Source of the DNA: a virus
IMG/VR virus record: IMGVR_UViG_3300008259_002390
Span: 1-26,580 of that record
Reading direction: 5' to 3' (one strand)
Length of the DNA stretch: 26,580 nt
This document shows positions 22,210-26,580 of this stretch, in pieces. Position numbers and translations under genes: made by a program. How positions within the stretch are numbered: the first letter of the stretch is position 1; each line of letters starts with the position of its first letter. The notes beneath the pieces are model-generated. The model had not been told where the DNA came from. It did no database searches and saw nothing but the letters and a program-made list of their open reading frames with translations.

Positions 22210-22559
22210 TGAATAACATACAGATACTATCCGGATGTTTAGCATTCTTAGTACTATGTGGTGCAGTATATCGTCACATAGGATTTAAAAATATTAAAGA
22301 ATGCTATAGCATGTGGTTTACAAAGGAATATTGGACTGACTACAATACTGTAGAATTTGCCAGTTGGGCGGCAAAAGCCTGTATCATTGTTCCTGGCTTA
22401 ATATTTGGCATACAAATTTGGTGGTTATATTTCTTTACACTATTAACTAGCCTTACACTTATTTGGGCCAGTGAAAAGAAACTATTACCAACACTAGTAG
22501 GATTTAACACTATATGGGCATGGATTAGCTGTATGGTATTGGCACAACATTTGATATGA
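22209..22559 (+). CDS. Small polytopic membrane protein
   Basis: The 116-residue product has about four hydrophobic helices (residues 5-20, 48-66, 68-86 and 92-114) rich in Trp (KACIIVPGLIFGIQIWWLYFF and TLIWASEKKL). It has no recognisable transporter or holin motif and no signal peptide. The start overlaps the clamp stop (TAATG) and its end overlaps the next gene by four bases, so it is translated as part of the clamp-to-oxidoreductase operon. Function unknown; a membrane role in superinfection exclusion or host takeover is only a guess. Confidence 0.7.
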   Translation: MNNIQILSGCLAFLVLCGAVYRHIGFKNIKECYSMWFTKEYWTDYNTVEFASWAAKACIIVPGLIFGIQIWWLYFFTLLTSLTLIWASEKKLLPTLVGFNTIWAWISCMVLAQHLI

Positions 22560-24265
22560 ATAAAAACTTAACAGCAACACAAAACGATTACGCATATTTC
22601 TTGCCAGCTACGTCTGGATTCTTTAGCACCTACATAGGTAAACAGCGTCATGGAAATTATGTAGATCCTGCACGTATTCCTGCCAGCTTTGGACCTATGG
22701 GTGTAGAAGCAATGAACTATCTAAATCCAAATGCGTTGTTTTACTTTGACCATTGTTTATATTCAGCAGGTCATGCTAACTTAGATTTGTCTAAACCAGA
22801 TCCAAGTGAAGACATGTTTCGCAACAGAGATCGTAGTACCAGTTGGGTGCTAGGTGATTCTGGTGGATTCCAAATTGGCAAAGGTGTATGGGCAGGTGAG
22901 TGGCGTGATCCAACTGGTCCAGAAGTTGCGGCTAAGTGGGCAGAAATAAAGGCCAAAGGTGTTGAACTAGTTCCACAGTTAGATGCTAGTGGTAATCCTA
23001 AACTTGATAAAAATGGCAATCCTAAAATGACTAAGATTGACCATGTTAAAAATTATCAAGCACAATTAGATGCGGCACAAAAGAAACGTGAACAAGTATT
23101 AGCGTGGATGGATGCATTAATGGACTACGGTATGGTGTTGGATATTCCAGCGTGGGTTGCTCGTAGCCCAGCAGGTGCAGCTGCTACTAATATTAGTTCA
23201 TATCAGCAGGCAGTTGAAGCAACCAAATATAACAATGAATATTTTATCAAACACCGCACAGGTGCTTGTAAGTTTTTAAATGTTTTACAAGGTGAAAACC
23301 ACCAGCAAGCCGAAGATTGGTATCAACAAATGAAAGATTTTTGTGATCCAACAAAATATGAAAAACCATTTAATGGCTGGGCTATGGGTGGACAAAATAT
23401 GTGTGACGTTCACCTTGTATTAAAAAGATTAGTAGCATTGAAATTTGATGGTCTTTTAGAAAAAGGTCATCAGGATTGGATGCACTTCTTGGGTACTAGT
23501 AAGTTAGAGTGGGCACTACTGCTCACAGATCTTCAACGTGCAATAAGGAAACATCATAATGAAAACTTTACCATATCTTTTGACTGCGCCAGCCCGTTCC
23601 TTGCAACAGCAAACGGACAAATCTACGTCCAAACAGAAATTAAAGACAGAGAAAAATGGCTCTACAGAATGTTGCCGTCTCTTGATGACAAAAAATATGC
23701 AAAAGACACAAGATTATTCCAAGACGTAGTAGTGCAAGACGGACATTTTGATAGTTTTACTACCAGTCCTATCATGGACGGAGTTGAAGTTAACAAAATT
23801 TGTATCTACGGTCCAAACGACGTGAACAAAATTGGTAAGATTGGAAAAACATCTTGGGATAGTTTTACTTACGCAATTATGATGGGGCATAATGTTTGGT
23901 TACATTTGAACAGCGTCCAAGAAGCCAATCGACAATATGATGCAGGATTGTGTCCAGCTATGTTAGTTGATGAAAAATTCAATCGAACATACTTCAAAGA
24001 TATTGTTGAAGCTATTTTTAGTACACCAAATAGGCAAGAAGCAGAAGACATCATTGAAATGTACAGTAAGTTTTGGATGTCTATTCCAGGTACAAGAGGT
24101 GCAATTGGTAAGAAAACGGTTAACGCCAGCACCATGTTTGCCAGTTTGTTTGACGAAGTAGAAGATTCGAGTGTACAATCAGAAGAAGAACACGGTGATG
24201 AATTTACCGAAGACGAAATTAGTAAACTTGATGAATTAGAAGAAAGTATTCATGACATTACCTGA
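22556..24265 (+). CDS. dpdA: DpdA/TGT-like transglycosylase, probable 7-deazaguanine DNA modification
   Basis: The 569-residue product belongs to the tRNA-guanine transglycosylase superfamily, which exchanges guanine for a 7-deazaguanine base. LGDSGGFQ (D101) is the substrate-pocket Asp region. KFLNVLQGE (about 240) and GWAMGG (274-279) match the strand and glycine loops. SFDCASPFLATANG (D343) aligns with the TGT nucleophile motif FDCxxPTRxARxG. The TGT zinc Cys cluster is not visible, and the length exceeds tRNA enzymes (about 375). These points favour DpdA, the phage and island enzyme that places preQ0-type bases in DNA to block restriction. No preQ0 synthesis gene is in the window. tRNA modification is the alternative. 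Confidence 0.75.
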   Translation: MNKNLTATQNDYAYFLPATSGFFSTYIGKQRHGNYVDPARIPASFGPMGVEAMNYLNPNALFYFDHCLYSAGHANLDLSKPDPSEDMFRNRDRSTSWVLGDSGGFQIGKGVWAGEWRDPTGPEVAAKWAEIKAKGVELVPQLDASGNPKLDKNGNPKMTKIDHVKNYQAQLDAAQKKREQVLAWMDALMDYGMVLDIPAWVARSPAGAAATNISSYQQAVEATKYNNEYFIKHRTGACKFLNVLQGENHQQAEDWYQQMKDFCDPTKYEKPFNGWAMGGQNMCDVHLVLKRLVALKFDGLLEKGHQDWMHFLGTSKLEWALLLTDLQRAIRKHHNENFTISFDCASPFLATANGQIYVQTEIKDREKWLYRMLPSLDDKKYAKDTRLFQDVVVQDGHFDSFTTSPIMDGVEVNKICIYGPNDVNKIGKIGKTSWDSFTYAIMMGHNVWLHLNSVQEANRQYDAGLCPAMLVDEKFNRTYFKDIVEAIFSTPNRQEAEDIIEMYSKFWMSIPGTRGAIGKKTVNASTMFASLFDEVEDSSVQSEEEHGDEFTEDEISKLDELEESIHDIT

Positions 24266-24515
24266 CGAACGATATCGTTCTGTTATCCAAACTCGAAGAT
24301 TCTTACTTGACTTGTGCAACCCACAGCATACACCACGAGTTCCTAAAATTATAAGAGAACACGCTCGAGCAATGTTACGTCATTATCCTAGTGAATGGGA
24401 TATGGAACGTGCGGCCGAGGGAGCACCAGATGTATTTGCCGTACAAATGGAAGCAGTAACTCGGCTTTTTAAACAATACGAACAATCAAAGGCAGAAAAG
24501 AATGAGCAAGCGTAG
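24252..24515 (+). CDS. BPSL0761-like small protein
   Basis: The 87-residue product begins MTLPDERYRSVIQTRRFLLDL and continues RVPKIIREHARAMLRHYPSEWDM. It matches my memory of the BPSL0761 family of uncharacterised small proteins common in Burkholderia and relatives. It is helical and charged, with no membrane segment. It overlaps the dpdA-like gene and the next oxidoreductase gene by 14 bases each, so it is made with them. A bacterial-type gene in this position may be a recent acquisition and may hint at a betaproteobacterial host, but the family call is from memory. Confidence 0.6.
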   Translation: MTLPDERYRSVIQTRRFLLDLCNPQHTPRVPKIIREHARAMLRHYPSEWDMERAAEGAPDVFAVQMEAVTRLFKQYEQSKAEKNEQA

Positions 24516-25386
24516 TCTTGTAGTTGGTATGGGTATTGGACAGTTATACAAAACTGTCTTAGAAAAACTTGGTCACGAAGTTATTACTGTTGATTCAGAT
24601 ATTAGTAAAGGAGCGATGCTACCTACTGTTGAATCTGCTATCTTGTCTCATGCACCATTTGATACTGTGCATATCTGTACTCCTAATTTTACACACGAAG
24701 TTATAGCACGAACAGTTGCTCGTGTTAGTAAAATAGTTTTTATTGAAAAACCAGGTTTAATTGACAGTAAATGTTGGCAATGTCTAGTAGAAGATTTTCC
24801 TGAAACACGCTTCATGATGGTTAAAAACAATATGTGGCGTAATAATATTGCAGACTTGCTAGAAAAAGCAAATCACGCAAAACAAGTACATATTCGCTGG
24901 GTTAGAAAAAATTGCATACCTAGTCCAGGTAGTTGGTTTACTACTCGAAAATTAGCATTTGGAGGTGTTAGCAGAGATTTAATGCCGCACTTACTGAGCC
25001 TTTATATTGCTATGAATCCAAACTGGCGTAAAGAAACAGTAACTGGAAAACATTCATTGCAACTTCATAATCTTGAAAGCATTGATAGTACCGAATACGG
25101 GACCGTGAACCCTAACGGAACGTATGACGTAGATGATCGTTGTCATTTACTGTTTGGTAGTAAGTGGACTTTAGTTGCAGATTGGCGAACTATGAAAGAA
25201 GAAGATAGTTCTATTATATTCATTATGAAAGATACCAGTGTACAACGATTTGAATTAGGTTGGTGTCCAGAAGAAGCATATCATAACATGATTGTTGATG
25301 CCGTTTCAAACCTAAATAATGATGTCTACTGGAAAAATCAGTTTGAACAAGATTTTTGGATACACGAAAAAATAGAAAAACTATGA
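24502..25386 (+). CDS. Gfo/Idh/MocA-family NAD(P)-dependent oxidoreductase
   Basis: The 294-residue protein begins with a Rossmann nucleotide-binding region (VVGMGIGQLY) followed by VHICTPNFTHE and FIEKPG. These correspond to the family's CTPN and EKP motifs, the Lys of the latter being catalytic. GGVSRDLMPHLLSLY is the family's substrate-binding helix with a conserved His. Such enzymes act on sugars, sugar nucleotides or related polyols. The typical length is 330-380, so the C-terminal beta domain is somewhat short. It overlaps genes on both sides and precedes a zinc dehydrogenase. Substrate unknown. Confidence 0.82.
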   Translation: MSKRSLVVGMGIGQLYKTVLEKLGHEVITVDSDISKGAMLPTVESAILSHAPFDTVHICTPNFTHEVIARTVARVSKIVFIEKPGLIDSKCWQCLVEDFPETRFMMVKNNMWRNNIADLLEKANHAKQVHIRWVRKNCIPSPGSWFTTRKLAFGGVSRDLMPHLLSLYIAMNPNWRKETVTGKHSLQLHNLESIDSTEYGTVNPNGTYDVDDRCHLLFGSKWTLVADWRTMKEEDSSIIFIMKDTSVQRFELGWCPEEAYHNMIVDAVSNLNNDVYWKNQFEQDFWIHEKIEKL

Positions 25387-26261
25387 CACGCTGTTTACAA
25401 ACAACTGGACAAGGTTATTTTGAAGAAGTAACATACGATGTTCCACCACTAACTGAAGACGAAATTTGTGTTCGTGCAGTAATGACAGGTGTGTGTCGTA
25501 GTGACATTGATATGATGCAAGGTAATTTTGGACCTTTACCTCTTCATATGCAAGGACACGAAGGTTTAGGACAAGTAATTGGCATTGGTTCTAATATTAC
25601 CAATGTAACTTTCGGCGATTATGTTGCTACACGTGGTGAACCTGCGTATGCAGACATTTATAATGTACGCAAAGATGAATATGTACAAGTGCCAGAAGCG
25701 CATCCACGTTATATTATCGAACCAGTAGCATGTGGTATTAATGCTGTAGACGTTGCTGATGTTTCTAGACAAGATAAGATACTGATTATTGGCAGTGGAT
25801 TTTTAGCTTGGGTTGCTTATCACACATTAACTAAATTTAAACACTGTGAAAACGTTGATGTACTAGGTTCTAGTAATATTGACCTATGGGGAGATATACT
25901 ACTATTTGGTACAACTGAAAGCTATGATGTTATTATTGATCTTAGTGGAAAATACGAACTAGGACTAGACATTGGTCTAAATAATAACGCATTAATTGTT
26001 GATGCTGTTGGCAAAGCTGTATCAAGAGCAGAAGCAGAACAGCAACTTTGGAGAGCTGTTACTACTATTAAACCAAGTCCACGTAATCCAAATTTTCATC
26101 AGTGTATGAAAGATGCTGTATGGATGATTGAAAACGGTTATCTAAATGTTGATTCTTTTTGGACTAGAGGTTATAATCGTGATATAGAGTGGCAACAGGC
26201 ATTTGCGGATGGTGTGGATCGTCCAAATGGCTACAGCAGAGGTTATATTAAATGGGATTGA
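25383..26261 (+). CDS. Zinc-dependent alcohol dehydrogenase-like (MDR) protein
   Basis: The start is set at 25383, where ATGA overlaps the previous stop; the ATG 27 bases upstream lies inside that gene. The 292-residue protein has the MDR layout. Catalytic zinc ligands match: C38 (GVCRSDID), H59-E60 (MQGHEGLGQVIG) and C117 (EPVACGINAV). The nucleotide-binding domain follows (KILIIGSGFLAWVAYHTL). The GHExxGxV signature is clear. The structural-zinc Cys cluster is missing and the protein is shorter than the usual 340-350. Probably oxidises an alcohol or sugar alcohol with NAD(P). Its pairing with the Gfo/Idh/MocA gene suggests consecutive steps on one small molecule. Confidence 0.85.
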   Translation: MTRCLQTTGQGYFEEVTYDVPPLTEDEICVRAVMTGVCRSDIDMMQGNFGPLPLHMQGHEGLGQVIGIGSNITNVTFGDYVATRGEPAYADIYNVRKDEYVQVPEAHPRYIIEPVACGINAVDVADVSRQDKILIIGSGFLAWVAYHTLTKFKHCENVDVLGSSNIDLWGDILLFGTTESYDVIIDLSGKYELGLDIGLNNNALIVDAVGKAVSRAEAEQQLWRAVTTIKPSPRNPNFHQCMKDAVWMIENGYLNVDSFWTRGYNRDIEWQQAFADGVDRPNGYSRGYIKWD

Positions 26262-26580
26262 ATACAGAAGAACGGCAAGGTGTAGTTTATTTCACAGGCT
26301 ATGAAGTAGAACATACTATTGCCTACGGAATGTACACACTATTTGTAGTTGGTACTCCTCCGCTAGATGAAATTCTACAATGGGCAGAACATTGTCAAGT
26401 CAAACAAATTTACTTTGGAACTAGTCAAAGTTTCAAACCTAAAAGCATTTCACACGCAGAATACAAACCGTGGGACGATGTTATCCTTGGATGCTTAAAA
26501 GCAGGATACTGGGTTGCGTTAGACTTTGGTGTTGAACACATCGAAGGTGTTATCGAATCTGGCTATTCCGAATATGAAAA
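26252..26580 (+). CDS. Unknown protein, C-terminally truncated by window end
   Basis: An ATG at 26252, overlapping the MDR gene by 10 bases, opens a frame without a stop to the end of the window (at least 109 residues). It begins MGLNTEERQGVVYFTGYEVEHT and continues GMYTLFVVGTPPLDEILQWAEH with a strand-helix pattern. The later part contains WVALDFGVEHIEG. It looks soluble and coding-like and continues the coupled operon. I recall unnamed T4-like phage proteins of this type but cannot assign a function. Confidence 0.65.
   Translation, partial: MGLNTEERQGVVYFTGYEVEHTIAYGMYTLFVVGTPPLDEILQWAEHCQVKQIYFGTSQSFKPKSISHAEYKPWDDVILGCLKAGYWVALDFGVEHIEGVIESGYSEYE

Overview
The window looks like part of the genome of a T4-like (myovirus-type) bacteriophage with an AT-rich genome, of the kind found in marine or freshwater bacteria such as the pelagiphage and cyanophage T4-like groups. 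The main evidence is a family B DNA polymerase (gp43 type) next to a DsbA-like DNA-binding protein and a sliding-clamp-like protein. A lysis cassette with a Gram-negative two-component spanin, and densely packed genes all on the + strand, point the same way. The spanin lipoprotein implies a Gram-negative host. A BPSL0761-like small protein hints at a betaproteobacterial connection, but that is only an inference. I see no tRNA, CRISPR array, integrase or insertion sequence.

Layout. (1) 1-971: the C-terminal end of a truncated gene with a Pro/Ala-rich tail, then an unknown conserved protein. (2) 974-3688: lysis and envelope cassette, with GH19 endolysin, i-spanin, o-spanin lipoprotein, a DUF4337-like membrane protein, a holin-like membrane protein and a small secreted protein. 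It is closed by a hairpin that also overlaps a TTGACA promoter. (3) 3759-7943: overlapping proteostasis genes encoding a DnaJ/CbpA-type co-chaperone, peptide deformylase and a ClpA-type AAA+ unfoldase, followed by an unknown protein. (4) 8016-11610: a run in which four proteins begin with a short hydrophobic/acidic leader (MRIRELLE, MLLRELFFNE, MRLRELFE, MKITEIIIE). These leaders resemble T4 capsid-targeting sequences. The bearers include a KWDG nucleotidyltransferase-like protein and an NMNAT-like HxGH nucleotidyltransferase. A Dps-like ferritin lies among them. (5) 11635-17558: large low-complexity, probably structural or internal-virion proteins. One very long reading frame is interrupted by an in-frame TAA at 14230 and by a -1 shift at an A9 tract near 17321. 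A clear rho-independent terminator ends this block. (6) 17653-26580: replication and modification block, with dsbA, gene 43, a UDP-glucose-dehydrogenase-like enzyme, a sliding clamp, a membrane protein and a DpdA/TGT-like transglycosylase. It continues with a BPSL0761-like protein, a Gfo/Idh/MocA oxidoreductase, a zinc MDR dehydrogenase and a truncated unknown gene.

Regulation. Good sigma70-type promoters are visible before dsbA (TTGATT-17-TATAAT), gene 43 (extended -10 TGCTATAAT) and the clamp gene (TTGACT-17-TATAAT). The gene 43 leader is the most striking non-coding element. It holds two consecutive hairpins, each with a 5-bp stem and an 8-nt loop. The loops are near-identical (GCCATAAT and GCCTTAAA), the stem sequences differ but keep pairing, and the second hairpin directly abuts the Shine-Dalgarno sequence. 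This is the architecture of the T4/RB69 gp43 translational operator, here apparently duplicated.

All function calls come from reading motifs. No database search was possible.
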